From an uncultured Clostridiaceae bacterium (GTDB lineage: Bacteria > Bacillota > Clostridia > Lachnospirales > Lachnospiraceae), in NCBI GenBank assembly GCA_947177415.1, contig CAMWUK010000019.1, positions 1-47,481 of the forward strand: a stretch of DNA of 47,481 bases, given 5' to 3'. Made by a program: the position numbers and the translations under genes. Under the pieces are notes generated by a model. It made no database searches and was not told where the DNA came from. It saw nothing but the letters and a program-made list of their open reading frames with translations. Position 1 is the stretch's first letter; the number at the start of each line of letters is the position of its first letter. Shown here piece by piece: positions 20,783 through 29,398 of the stretch.

Positions 20783-21088
20783 CTAAGATTCCTCTTTATC
20801 CTTATTTTTCTTATTCTGTTCTCTTTGTTTTTTCATGCTTTCAAAATACTCTAATTCCTTATTTTCCTGTTTTAAGTCTTTCTCATAGAATTGCCGCATC
20901 AAGTAAAAGAAATTCCGGAATCCTGTGATTATCCCTAAAAACATCATAATCACAAAAGCAATATCTGTATGGAACTTTTCATTAAGCCAAAGCCCAACCC
21001 AACCACAAACCAACAATGGTGCCAACATGGTACATGCGACCTGGGTTACCATAACCAGTGCTTTTATTATTCCTTTATTTTCTTTCAC
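20783..21088 (-). CDS. atpZ: AtpZ/AtpI family protein
   Basis: A 101-residue protein with two hydrophobic segments (about residues 12-33 and 42-64) and a highly charged C-terminal tail rich in Lys and Glu. Small proteins of this kind (AtpZ) head the atp operon in many Firmicutes. With AtpI they have been linked to assembly and to magnesium or calcium supply. It is the first gene of the operon, with the promoter region at 21222-21249 upstream. Confidence 0.75.
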   Translation of the reverse strand: MKENKGIIKALVMVTQVACTMLAPLLVCGWVGLWLNEKFHTDIAFVIMMFLGIITGFRNFFYLMRQFYEKDLKQENKELEYFESMKKQREQNKKNKDKEES

Positions 21089-21221
21089 TACAATAGCACC
21101 TCCAGCTTAAATTAACACATAAACTTAATGAATCATACCCCATAAAAACCTCTTACTATGCCTTCTGTCTGCAATCTCCATGTATTGACTTATTAAACAC
21201 TAATATTCTCAGCATAATACC

Positions 21222-21249
21222 ATTATACTCATTTTTGAAAAAAAGTCCA
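21222..21249 (-). promoter_or_regulatory. Predicted promoter of the atp operon
   Basis: On the minus strand TGGACT and TATAAT are 16 bases apart, about 135 bases upstream of atpZ. It is back to back with the promoter of the DUF402 gene. Confidence 0.5.
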
Positions 21250-21288
21250 TAAAGCAATCATTTTTTTCTTTTTTCCTTTTCGTTCCTA

Positions 21289-21297
21289 TGCTATAAT
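21289..21297 (+). promoter_or_regulatory. Extended -10 promoter of the DUF402 gene
   Basis: TGCTATAAT gives an extended -10 element 35 bases before the start codon. No good -35 is visible in the T-rich sequence upstream. Confidence 0.5.
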
Positions 21298-21331
21298 CAT
21301 AAACAAACAGTTTACTGTGGGAGGAGTTTTT

Positions 21332-21820
21332 ATGACAGGCACGAAAGTAAAACTATATCGAAAAAGAATGATACCAGAAGAAATCATCCATTTAAAAGAC
21401 GATATTATTTTGCATATTGATGCAAATATTATTATTACTAAATGGGATTCTCTAAAACCAAGGAAAGATTTTTCTAATGGTATTTCTGCGTATTTTCTGG
21501 AAGAAGGATTTAAAGTCAGCAAAATTTTTGACAAACATCAGAAACTGGTATATTGGTACTGTGACATCATAGAATATGAGTACAGAGAGTCTGAACAAGT
21601 TTATATTTTTACTGATTTACTGGCAGATGTTGTTGTTTATCCTGATAATTCACTACGTGTTTTAGATTTAGACGAAATTGGAGATGCATTGGAATCCCGT
21701 CTTATAACTAAAGAAAAAGCATGTAAGGCACTACGGCTTTGTAACCAATTATTGGAACATATTTACGCAGGTGAATTCAAAAAGTATCAGAATTTAATAA
21801 ATCACTATGAAACTTTGTAG
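21332..21820 (+). CDS. DUF402 domain protein
   Basis: A 162-residue cytoplasmic protein of the DUF402 family. The start at 21332 is set by GGGAGGAG eight bases before ATG. The GTG at 21317 lies inside that ribosome site. The core pattern is visible: WDSLKPRKDFSNGISAYFLEEGFKV, then YWYCDIIEYE and TDLLADVVVYPDNSLRVLDLDEI. Members include nucleoside tri- and diphosphatases of the Ntdp type and RNA-binding proteins. Which activity this one has cannot be told. It is divergent from the atp operon. Confidence 0.8.
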   Translation: MTGTKVKLYRKRMIPEEIIHLKDDIILHIDANIIITKWDSLKPRKDFSNGISAYFLEEGFKVSKIFDKHQKLVYWYCDIIEYEYRESEQVYIFTDLLADVVVYPDNSLRVLDLDEIGDALESRLITKEKACKALRLCNQLLEHIYAGEFKKYQNLINHYETL

Positions 21821-22033
21821 TATTCAAGAATACTATCGGCATTACCACTACTCTTTAGCAGTTGCCACTGGAATCGTTTTTGACTGAACAGGTGTTGTTA
21901 CATTTATATTATAACACTTTCTAACAGAATTTCAGTTAATTCAGTGTGAACTGCAACGGGTGGCTGTTTAGAATGTTAATAGCAACCAGAATACAGAATA
22001 TGTTTTGTCATTTATTTTCTACTAGTGGTATCA

Positions 22034-22061
22034 TTGACAAATGTCCAAAATGAATTATAAT
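22034..22061 (+). promoter_or_regulatory. Promoter of tRNA-Pro
   Basis: TTGACA and TATAAT, both consensus, are separated by 16 bases and end 19 bases before the tRNA. This is typical of strong stable-RNA promoters. Confidence 0.75.
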
Positions 22062-22080
22062 ATACTATGTAAAATATTTA

Positions 22081-22155
<75 letters not shown>

Positions 22156-22159
22156 GTTG

Positions 22160-22190
22160 GAAAGAGGTGTTCCTTTTTAGCACCTCTTTT
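22160..22190 (+). terminator. Terminator after tRNA-Pro, interrupted by an element
   Basis: AAAGAGGTG pairs with CACCTCTTT. The T run is cut after four T by element S4. Deleting S4 and one repeat would restore an unbroken run of about seven T. Confidence 0.75.
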
Positions 22191-22221
22191 GTAACAGTTC
22201 AGCCCCTGTCTGAACTGTTAC
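22191..22221. mobile_element. Minimal 31-bp palindromic element (copy S4)
   Basis: GTAACAGTTCAG and CTGAACTGTTAC flank a 7-base centre. Exact 8-bp repeats CCTCTTTT lie on both sides (22183-22190 and 22222-22229). It equals the 31-bp terminal palindrome of subfamily I without hairpins A and B, yet it has its own target duplication, inside the tRNA-Pro terminator. Confidence 0.85.
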
Positions 22222-22256
22222 CCTCTTTTTTTATTAACTATACAGGAGGTATCACT

Positions 22257-22694
22257 ATGAATTTAGAAACGTTGCAAAAAGATATGATTGCTGCTATGAA
22301 AGCAAAAGAAAAACTAAAAAAAGAAACTATCTCTTCTTTAATTTCTGCAGTAAAGAAAGCCGGAATTGATAATGGCGACAGAGAGAATATTCCTGAAGAA
22401 TTAGTAAATCAAACCATTTTAAAGGAAGTAAAAACTTTACAGGAGCAAGTAGATACTTGTCCTGCTGAACGTACTGACTTAAAAGAAGAGTACAGTGCCC
22501 GTTTGGAAATTGCAAAGAGTTATGCACCTGCTTTGATGTCAGCAGAAGAAGTAAAAGAATTACTCATGAAAGATTTTGCAGAGATTCTTGCTACTAAGAA
22601 TAAAGGTCAGATTATGAAAGAAATTATGCCTTCTCTAAAAGGGAAAGCAGATGGCAAAGTAATCAACCAAGTTGTGGGAGAATTGTGTCAATAA
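22257..22694 (+). CDS. GatB/YqeY domain protein
   Basis: A 145-residue protein related to the tail domain of the amidotransferase subunit GatB. The start at 22257 follows AGGAGG by the right spacing. The frame extends upstream to 22167, but that part covers the tRNA terminator and S4. Visible features are the N-terminal helix MNLETLQKDMIAAMKAKEK and the C-terminal GQIMKEIMPSLKGKADGKVINQVV. Stand-alone YqeY proteins are thought to act on tRNA or its charging, without firm proof. A strong terminator follows. Confidence 0.9.
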   Translation: MNLETLQKDMIAAMKAKEKLKKETISSLISAVKKAGIDNGDRENIPEELVNQTILKEVKTLQEQVDTCPAERTDLKEEYSARLEIAKSYAPALMSAEEVKELLMKDFAEILATKNKGQIMKEIMPSLKGKADGKVINQVVGELCQ

Positions 22695-22705
22695 AAGTTA
22701 AACAG

Positions 22706-22743
22706 TATAAGAAATGCGGCTTTGTCAGGTCGCATTTCTTATA
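22706..22743. terminator. Shared terminator between yqeY and the ABC permease
   Basis: A 13-bp stem TATAAGAAATGCG/CGCATTTCTTATA with a 12-base loop between the two convergent genes. Confidence 0.7.
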
Positions 22744-22747
22744 TTTA

Positions 22748-25162
22748 TTATAAACTACGTAACACCTCTACATTTAACGCTCTTTCCAATTTATTTAATA
22801 TCAGTTTCCATACAAATAAACTAAACAATAGTGCTATTCCACAAGATATAGCAAATGTTTTTACTGGGAAATTATACAGATAGGTTCCGACAGAAGGATA
22901 TTTTATCAAATAAATTTGTTTCGTTGCCAGATATGATACAAATATTGAAAAAAATATACTTACCATAAACGAAAAAAACACTTCCAATAAAACAACCGAC
23001 TTTATTTTCCAATTATCAAAACCTATTGTATATAACATGGCATACTCCTTTTTATGGATATACACCTTTAAATAATAACTACTAAACAGTAAACCTGCAG
23101 ATACCAGTATACATATACAAAATAAAATATATACAAATACCCTTAATATTCTGTTTAACCTTTCTAATTCTTCCTTTTCCTGCTTTGGATAAGTAACATA
23201 ATGCTGCCTGTCTGCCAAGACCATTTCCAAATTTTCTTGATCCTTTTCTGATTTTGGCTTATCTATATATACATATTCCGGAACGTCCTGTCCAAATAAC
23301 TCTACAAACTTTTCTTTGGTAATTATTAAAACAGGTGCGAAGTCAAAGGAAGTTGGATAAATTGTCAATCTATTTATTCCTGCCTTTACTTTCAAGGAAA
23401 CAATGTCATCCAATACTAAATCTACTTTATCACCGGCTTTAAATGGATTTTCAATTGTAACTCCATTTCCATATAAAGAGTAAATATCATTTAAAACAAT
23501 AGCTTCTGTTCCTGCAATACATGGGGCTTTCATACTATTTTTCTTATATAGATTCTCTAATTCCTTTTCATCATATCCTAGAATTTTCACATATAATTCA
23601 ATATCTTTTCCTTTTGCCAAAAGTCTTGCAATCTCCACATCCTGAGATAGAAACTCTCTATATTTACCAGATAATTTTTGAGGAGGAACTATCAACTTTT
23701 TAACACATTCAAATAATGCATGCACTTCAACTTCATTAGAGAACCCCATGTTACTATTAAACTTATCTCTTAATTTATGATTCTTATCAGACAATACAGA
23801 GTCATACATCTGGATCTTATAATCGTAATTATCATTTCCAGGCATCTTAGAATAATTGGTTTTTAGGTAAAAAATGCCTATAGTAATCATAACTGTGCCT
23901 ATTGCTATTCCCAATACGGAAATAACATTCATAACCTTTTCACGAGACAAATTGTTTGCTGCCAATTTGATACAAATATGTTTTGTGTCTTTTGGGAACA
24001 AAATTTTTTCTTGCTGCTGTTTCAGCTTATCAAATATAATTTCCTGTCTCATTACTTCGTTTGGACTCATACGTTTAATCCGAATTAATAGAGGCATTAA
24101 CACAAGAGCAGTTACGGTCAGACAAAGTATAATACTTAATACTGTTACCTGATAGGGGTAATTTTGAAACAATACTATATAATTTATTAATGTATGGTAC
24201 AATGTCAGATGAATAATACACACAATTGCGGCACTTATTATAACTCCAAGTACAATACCTATCCCCGATAAAATTAATACAAAACTTAAAAAACTAATTA
24301 TCAATGCCTGCTTATGTATACCTAACATATTCAAAACACCTATGCTTTCATAGGAATCATAAATACACATTTTGGCTACATTGTATATAATAAAACACAT
24401 ACTTAGCAATATAAAAGCATATATACAGGCATATAGCAGATCATATTGTTCAAACAGATTGAAACTGTCACTTCCATATCCTAAAAATAAATACATTCCG
24501 AGATTAGGATATACCTTTCCTTTGACACACTTCTCAAGTTTTCTATAATCAGAATTCAATTTACTGTAATCATAAAAAGATGCATATAAGGTGTTCTTTT
24601 TAAACTTTTCCTTATATACATAAAAATTAAATTCATAGGCTTCATACTCCTCAAAAGCACTTTGGGTTCTGACTACTCCAGAAACTATAAATTTTCCAAA
24701 CTTCCCTTCGGAAACCTCAACTTTTATTTCTTTTCCAATAACATTATAATTATACTCCTTCAAAGCCATATAGTTTTTGTCAATGAGAATTTCATTTTCT
24801 GCTTTTGGAAGTGCTCCTTTCTCCAAAAACATTCCTAACATTTCTATATCAGCACCTGTTCCATAATTAAAATAATATACCTTTTCGTCAAAACTTTCTG
24901 TATAACATTCTGCAGCTACAACTTTTTTTACATTTTTATATTTCTTTAAAGCCACCTCGTCCCCTTTTACTACATCACCAATACGGACAGCATATGTTCC
25001 AAATGCCTGCTGTGCACTTCTCACTACTTCATTTTCACTACTTGTAAAGGATAATTGTGCAAAATTAGGAATCAATCCGAGAAACACTCCTACCACTATT
25101 AATAGAACTATTATTTTTTTTGAGGATGCATATACACTCCATAACTTTGTATACTTTCTCAT
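22748..25162 (-). CDS. ABC transporter permease, FtsX/MacB-like
   Basis: An 804-residue permease with an N-terminal membrane segment, a large extracellular domain (about residues 40-240), three membrane helices with the FtsX-type LNMLGIHKQALIISFLSFVLILSGIGIVLG segment pattern, a second extracellular domain, and a C-terminal group of three helices. This is the double-FtsX arrangement common in Firmicutes peptide or bacitracin-type exporters and lipoprotein-release systems. Its start overlaps the ATPase stop in ATGA, so the two are coupled. The substrate is unknown. Confidence 0.88.
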   Translation of the reverse strand: MRKYTKLWSVYASSKKIIVLLIVVGVFLGLIPNFAQLSFTSSENEVVRSAQQAFGTYAVRIGDVVKGDEVALKKYKNVKKVVAAECYTESFDEKVYYFNYGTGADIEMLGMFLEKGALPKAENEILIDKNYMALKEYNYNVIGKEIKVEVSEGKFGKFIVSGVVRTQSAFEEYEAYEFNFYVYKEKFKKNTLYASFYDYSKLNSDYRKLEKCVKGKVYPNLGMYLFLGYGSDSFNLFEQYDLLYACIYAFILLSMCFIIYNVAKMCIYDSYESIGVLNMLGIHKQALIISFLSFVLILSGIGIVLGVIISAAIVCIIHLTLYHTLINYIVLFQNYPYQVTVLSIILCLTVTALVLMPLLIRIKRMSPNEVMRQEIIFDKLKQQQEKILFPKDTKHICIKLAANNLSREKVMNVISVLGIAIGTVMITIGIFYLKTNYSKMPGNDNYDYKIQMYDSVLSDKNHKLRDKFNSNMGFSNEVEVHALFECVKKLIVPPQKLSGKYREFLSQDVEIARLLAKGKDIELYVKILGYDEKELENLYKKNSMKAPCIAGTEAIVLNDIYSLYGNGVTIENPFKAGDKVDLVLDDIVSLKVKAGINRLTIYPTSFDFAPVLIITKEKFVELFGQDVPEYVYIDKPKSEKDQENLEMVLADRQHYVTYPKQEKEELERLNRILRVFVYILFCICILVSAGLLFSSYYLKVYIHKKEYAMLYTIGFDNWKIKSVVLLEVFFSFMVSIFFSIFVSYLATKQIYLIKYPSVGTYLYNFPVKTFAISCGIALLFSLFVWKLILNKLERALNVEVLRSL

Positions 25163-25827
25163 GATACAATCACACCATCCTTAATTGTTATTTGTCTTTC
25201 TGCCAGTTGTGCCTTTTGCAAATCATGAGTTACATATATCAGAGTCTGCCTATTTTCTTCTGCATAATCAAATAATAATTGGAATACAATATCACCATTC
25301 TTAGTATCTAAATTTCCAGAAGGCTCATCTGCAAATACCACTTGAGGTTTGTTGATTAATGCCCTTGCAATAGCAACTCTCTGCTTTTCTCCTCCTGACA
25401 ATTGTACCGGTTTATGTTTCAGCCTCTGACTTATCTGTAACTTCTCTGCCAACATATCAAACCATTCTTTGTCTATCTTTCCATAGGCAGTCATGGAAGG
25501 CAGCACAATGTTATCATATACAGTTAAGTTTGAAATCAAATGAAAAGCCTGAAATACAAAACCAAAGTTTTTCAAACGGACATCTGCCAGTTGTTTCTCC
25601 TGTAAGCTATATAATGGTGCATCTTGAAACAACAATTCTCCTTCTGTTATTTTTTCTAATCCACTTAATACATTTAAAAGTGTACTTTTTCCAGCCCCAG
25701 ATACTCCCACAATAGCTATCTTTTCTCCTTTTTTTATATCTAGGTTAATATCTGATAAAGCCCTTACACTATTCTCACCTTTACCATATACCACACTTAC
25801 TTCCTTCAGTTGATATAAATTATTCAT
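25159..25827 (-). CDS. ABC transporter ATP-binding protein, MacB/LolD-like
   Basis: A 222-residue ATPase. Walker A GVSGAGKST is at residues 41-49, the signature LSGGEKQRVAIARA and Walker B VVFADEPSGNLD are complete, and the H-loop is in VTHDL. The start at 25827 (MNNLYQL) is favoured: its ATG overlaps the stop of the preceding gene (ATGAATAA), and GGAGG lies 14 bases upstream. Earlier ATGs at 25860 and 25857 lack a ribosome site. It pairs with the permease at 22748-25162 and probably powers export or extraction of a surface-active compound. Confidence 0.9.
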   Translation of the reverse strand: MNNLYQLKEVSVVYGKGENSVRALSDINLDIKKGEKIAIVGVSGAGKSTLLNVLSGLEKITEGELLFQDAPLYSLQEKQLADVRLKNFGFVFQAFHLISNLTVYDNIVLPSMTAYGKIDKEWFDMLAEKLQISQRLKHKPVQLSGGEKQRVAIARALINKPQVVFADEPSGNLDTKNGDIVFQLLFDYAEENRQTLIYVTHDLQKAQLAERQITIKDGVIVS

Positions 25828-26437
25828 CAAAACGTCTTTTTCCTCCATTTGTTTCATCACTTATCATATAATTCTTTATAGTTCCTCTTTTTTTCCATGT
25901 ATAGGTACGGTTTCCAAACCACTGCATATTGTACATTACCTCAAATGTAGTATGTTTTGCTATATCTTCTAGTCTGTTCTTTATCTCTTTCTCAGTATTC
26001 AAGTCCCCCACATATACAAGTGCAAATACAGATACTATATCATTTCTTTCTAATCTCGTCTCTTCACCGCTACCATCACAAAATTTTCCATCATGCAACA
26101 TTACTACATTTTTTTTATTCTCACAGTCTATATCTTTTATATAAATCTGCATACTTTCCATTGCCAATAATGATGTATAAAGCAGTTCCATATCTAAAGT
26201 TAACCGTCTGTAATCCTTTGGATCCTGACTTGGAAGTTCTCCATTAAAATTGTCTAAACATATATCATAATACTCATTATCCTGAAGCATTGACACATAC
26301 TCATCAGAAACACCACAATCTAAAGTGTCAGCAACAATAAATATAGGGTGAATGACTGTTAAAAACAAAATAATTAAAATAATAAAAACTCCTAAAATTA
26401 CTACTACTTTTTCTTTTTGGACATTATTTTTCTCCAT
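25820..26437 (-). CDS. Membrane-anchored protein of an ABC exporter operon, paralog 2
   Basis: A 205-residue protein with an N-terminal membrane helix (about residues 10-30) and an extracytoplasmic domain. It is a close paralog of the next upstream gene, with long identical stretches such as MESMQIYIKDIDCENKKNVV and a shared NGELPS and RRLTL segment. I do not recognise the family. The start at 26437 is chosen because AGGA precedes it and the length then matches the paralog. An ATG at 26476 lacks a ribosome site. Its 3' end overlaps the start of the ATPase gene, so it is part of the exporter operon, perhaps a substrate-binding or sensing partner. Confidence 0.75.
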   Translation of the reverse strand: MEKNNVQKEKVVVILGVFIILIILFLTVIHPIFIVADTLDCGVSDEYVSMLQDNEYYDICLDNFNGELPSQDPKDYRRLTLDMELLYTSLLAMESMQIYIKDIDCENKKNVVMLHDGKFCDGSGEETRLERNDIVSVFALVYVGDLNTEKEIKNRLEDIAKHTTFEVMYNMQWFGNRTYTWKKRGTIKNYMISDETNGGKRRFDE

Positions 26438-26482
26438 AATTTTAATCCTGATATTTTCTTTATTTGTGTTTTTCATTTTACT

Positions 26483-27091
26483 TTATTCATCAAAGCGTTT
26501 TTCTCCTCCATTTGTTTCATCTTTTATCACATAATTGTCAATAGTTCCACTCTTTTTCCATGTATAAGTACGGTTTCCAAACCACTGCATATTGTACATT
26601 ACCTCAAATGTGGTATGTTTTGTTATGTCCTCCAGCCTGTTTTTTATTTCTTTCTCTGTATTCAAATCTCCTACATATACAAGTGCAAATACAGATACTA
26701 TATTCTTTTTTTCTAATCTCGTTTCTCCATCACTACCATCAGAAAATTTTCCATCATGCATCATTACTACATTTTTTTTATTCTCACAATCTATATCTTT
26801 TATATAAATCTGCATACTTTCCATTGTTAATAATGATGTATAAACTAAACTCATTCTTAAAGTCAAACGTCTATAATCTTTCGAATCCTCACTTGGGAGT
26901 TCTCCATTAAAATCGTCTAAACGTATATCATAATACTCTTTATTCTGAAGCATCGATATAAAGTTATCATAAACACCACAAACTAAAGTGTCTGCATTGA
27001 TAAATACAGGGTGTATCATTTCTAAAAATAATACAATAAACACAATAAATATTACCATCACTATTACTACTTTATTTTTCTTTTTTGGCAC
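26483..27091 (-). CDS. Membrane-anchored protein of an ABC exporter operon, paralog 1
   Basis: A 202-residue protein starting with GTG at 27091 after AAGGAGG. It has an N-terminal helix (about residues 7-26) and the same extracytoplasmic domain as paralog 2. Both end in NGG(E/K)(K/R)RFDE. The DNA copy extends past the stop: GATGAATAA occurs after both, where in paralog 2 it supplies the ATPase start codon, while here it leads to a four-codon dead end. The duplication therefore included the beginning of the ATPase gene. This is the first gene of the operon. Confidence 0.75.
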   Translation of the reverse strand: MPKKKNKVVIVMVIFIVFIVLFLEMIHPVFINADTLVCGVYDNFISMLQNKEYYDIRLDDFNGELPSEDSKDYRRLTLRMSLVYTSLLTMESMQIYIKDIDCENKKNVVMMHDGKFSDGSDGETRLEKKNIVSVFALVYVGDLNTEKEIKNRLEDITKHTTFEVMYNMQWFGNRTYTWKKSGTIDNYVIKDETNGGEKRFDE

Positions 27092-27242
27092 TGTTTTTCC
27101 TCCTTAATGTTGAGTTGAAGTTCTCGTAATTTCATTCCCAGTTCTTTGTTCACAGCTTCTGCACCACTCATATGACATATTTAAAAGTTTCATGTATTTA
27201 TGACAAAAAATCTACTTTTATTATCTAAAGTATTTCAATAAA

Positions 27243-27288
27243 TTTTTACATGTATCCGTTTATAATCCCAAACAAATACATGTAAAAA
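27243..27288. terminator. 13-bp inverted repeat after the amidase gene
   Basis: TTTTTACATGTAT pairs perfectly with ATACATGTAAAAA across 20 bases, with further AGTAT/ATACT pairing outside. It lies between the amidase-domain gene and the exporter operon. It may be a terminator, but ATACATGTAT-like symmetry could also be an operator. Confidence 0.45.
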
Positions 27289-27320
27289 TACTTTTTTATT
27301 ACTTTGCACTATTTATTGTT

Positions 27321-28049
27321 CTAAGCTTTAATTAATGCTATATATGTAGATCCATCTAATACTCCATTTTCAAGCATACGCAACAAACAATCAGAATCAC
27401 CAGCATCTCTATTACCTGTATGTGCATATACATAAACATCCATCCTATTGTTATTCGCTTTATCCTTTGCCACCTTACCTACAATATAAGAGTGATTGAA
27501 TCTAGCATTCTTCCCAGCTACCTGAACAATATCCCCTTTCTTTGCTTCTTTTATTAAATTTTTAATTCCTGTTTTTGTAACAGAATAACAATTTACTGTT
27601 TTCCCTTTTTCACTTACCATATAATCTTGCAATCCATAATAAGAACTTCCTGCCAACTGATCCACATTTGACCATGTTGAGGTGGATACAAAATCTGTTT
27701 TCTTGATTATTCCACCAATTTCTTTTGTATATTTTTTTGCACCCCAATATTTCTTTGTTTTATATACTGTTCCAAGATCGCCGTAAGATATATCCTTATT
27801 GGGAACCGGATTCGTTTTATATCCACCTGCATATAATACTTGTGATGCAAAATTAGTACAATCACTGCCATATATAGGATAGCTTGAATTATAATTTGTA
27901 CAATGTTTACTTGCGTATTTAACTGCTTCTTCCCTATCATAGACAAAAACCTCATTACTACTATTAGTATTTGCCACAATAATCATAAGCATCATTATTC
28001 CAACTATTGTTTTTCTTATCATACTAAACTTCTCCAATTTTCTACTCAT
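27321..28049 (-). CDS. Secreted amidase-domain (Amidase_6) protein
   Basis: A 242-residue secreted protein. The start at 28049 (MSRKLEKF) follows AAAGGA, which is better than the frame opening at 28088. A hydrophobic segment at about residues 13-31 is a signal peptide or anchor. The domain shows AVKYASKHCTNYNSSYP then SDCTNFASQVLYAGGY, the pattern of the putative amidase family (PF12671) with Cys in CTNFAS as the likely nucleophile, and a late HSYIVG histidine. Such domains are found in Firmicutes wall or peptide hydrolases. The neighbouring exporter operon runs in the same direction. Confidence 0.85.
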   Translation of the reverse strand: MSRKLEKFSMIRKTIVGIMMLMIIVANTNSSNEVFVYDREEAVKYASKHCTNYNSSYPIYGSDCTNFASQVLYAGGYKTNPVPNKDISYGDLGTVYKTKKYWGAKKYTKEIGGIIKKTDFVSTSTWSNVDQLAGSSYYGLQDYMVSEKGKTVNCYSVTKTGIKNLIKEAKKGDIVQVAGKNARFNHSYIVGKVAKDKANNNRMDVYVYAHTGNRDAGDSDCLLRMLENGVLDGSTYIALIKA

Positions 28050-28837
28050 TACTTTATTCCTTTCTGTACAGTTATCATGCCATCTCACAACTTTATCTAT
28101 AGTAAATTCAGATTATGTCTTCAATAGCACCACTTTATCATTTATTCTCAAGTTTCTTGTTCGAATATTCCCCCTATTTCAATACTACTTTTTCGGATGA
28201 ACATTCTTTTTCGCATTGTATTTCCATATCACATCCTTTCTATATCACTGTCCTCAAATACCTAAGACTTTATTTTTTTCATTTTTTCACAGTTATTGCT
28301 TAGTTAAACAGCAACACTTATAGTATTTTAAACAAAAGTCATATTATCACAAGTTTTATTATGCATAAACATTTTAAATATAATTTTATCTTTTTATTAT
28401 TATTCTTTGTAATTTACTATTTGTAAATCACATGCCACTTAAAAATATATATGTAATGTTTAAGCCTCTCTGCCAAAGGTTGGTTATTATGAGCTAAACT
28501 TAACTGTTCTTAATTCTACACAGTTACATACATTTTTAACATTCTTTATGTATAATTACCTTTTGTTAATATAACTTTAGCTTCTAACTTATGCAAATGA
28601 AAACAGATGAAATTTATTGTACCACAGAAATTGTGATATTTTTCATTTTGTCGTAAATTGATATTTTTTTGTCATAAGTGTAATCACTTATATTAGAATG
28701 TTGATTATATCATATTATGACATTTTCTAAGATACTCTTTAAAGTACAAATTATATTTTCTATCTTTTTCTATCAAAACAAATGAACAAGCCCACATCAA
28801 CTGTATATTTATCAATACCACTTTCATAATAAGTAAA
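28050..28837. other. AT-rich intergenic region upstream of the amidase gene
   Basis: About 790 bases with no convincing gene. It contains a degraded element at 28453-28527, direct repeats TTGTCGTAA (28648-28656) and TTGTCATAA (28669-28677) spaced 21 bases, and a distant inverted copy TTATGACA at 28715-28722. Confidence 0.5.
28453..28527. repeat. Decayed palindromic element, subfamily III
   Basis: Matches the right half of copy E6 with many changes: TTTAAGCC, an altered inner stem, ATTATGAGCTAAA, then TAACTGTTC to ACAGTTAC. Hairpin A is missing. Confidence 0.45.
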
Positions 28838-28865
28838 AAACAAGGAACCATAATGATCCCTTGTT
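28838..28865 (-). terminator. Terminator after rpiB
   Basis: AAACAAGG/CCTTGTTT stem with a T run on the minus strand, 35 bases past the rpiB stop, ending the tsaC-phosphatase-rpiB group. Confidence 0.7.
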
Positions 28866-28900
28866 TACTGATTTATTAAGTCTTTCCTATACCCATATAA

Positions 28901-29335
28901 TTACCTTTCGTCTTCAATCTGACTAATTCTGCGAATATGTCTCTCATCTTCTGAAAATGGGGTATGCAAGAAAATATCCACAATTTTCACTGCCAGACCA
29001 GGTCCCACAATTCTTCCACCCATGGCAAGAATATTCGCATCATTATGTTCTCTGGTTGCCTGGGCACTAAAGCAGTCATGACAAAGTGCAGCACGAATTC
29101 CTTTTACTTTATTTGCTGCAATAGAAATTCCAATACCAGTTCCACAAATCAAAATTCCCTTTTCTGCCTCACCAGAAACAACTGCATTAGCTACCTTTTT
29201 TGCATATTCCGGGTAATCTACAGAAGCAGTATCATAACATCCATAATCCTTATAAGTAAGATTCTGCTCCTCCAAATACTTTAAAATCTCCTGTTTCAAT
29301 TCAAATCCACCATGATCACATCCAATTGCTATCAT
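28901..29335 (-). CDS. rpiB: Ribose-5-phosphate isomerase B
   Basis: A 144-residue RpiB/LacAB family enzyme interconverting ribose-5-phosphate and ribulose-5-phosphate in the pentose phosphate path. The CDHGG loop is at residues 6-10, the catalytic cysteine is Cys64 in ICGTGIGIS, and the NDANILAMGGR segment is typical. It follows the phosphatase gene by 63 bases. The order tsaC/sua5, arginine phosphatase, rpiB is the same as ywlC-ywlE-ywlF in Bacillus subtilis, which supports the calls. Confidence 0.95.
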   Translation of the reverse strand: MIAIGCDHGGFELKQEILKYLEEQNLTYKDYGCYDTASVDYPEYAKKVANAVVSGEAEKGILICGTGIGISIAANKVKGIRAALCHDCFSAQATREHNDANILAMGGRIVGPGLAVKIVDIFLHTPFSEDERHIRRISQIEDER

Positions 29336-29398
29336 TATTATTCTTCCTTTCTATTATGTATAGTAACTGTTCCCTTCTATTTCTAAAAGAAAAATTCC

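Noticed and set aside
21845-21990. Possible decayed element before tRNA-Pro (CTGAACAGGTGTTGTTAC)
   Set aside because: Similarity to element ends needs gaps, and no hairpins or flanking repeats could be matched.
27067-27171. A 34-residue minus-strand frame upstream of the exporter operon (MSGAEAVNKELG)
   Set aside because: Composition is protein-like, but there is no ribosome site and it overlaps the well-supported start of the next gene.
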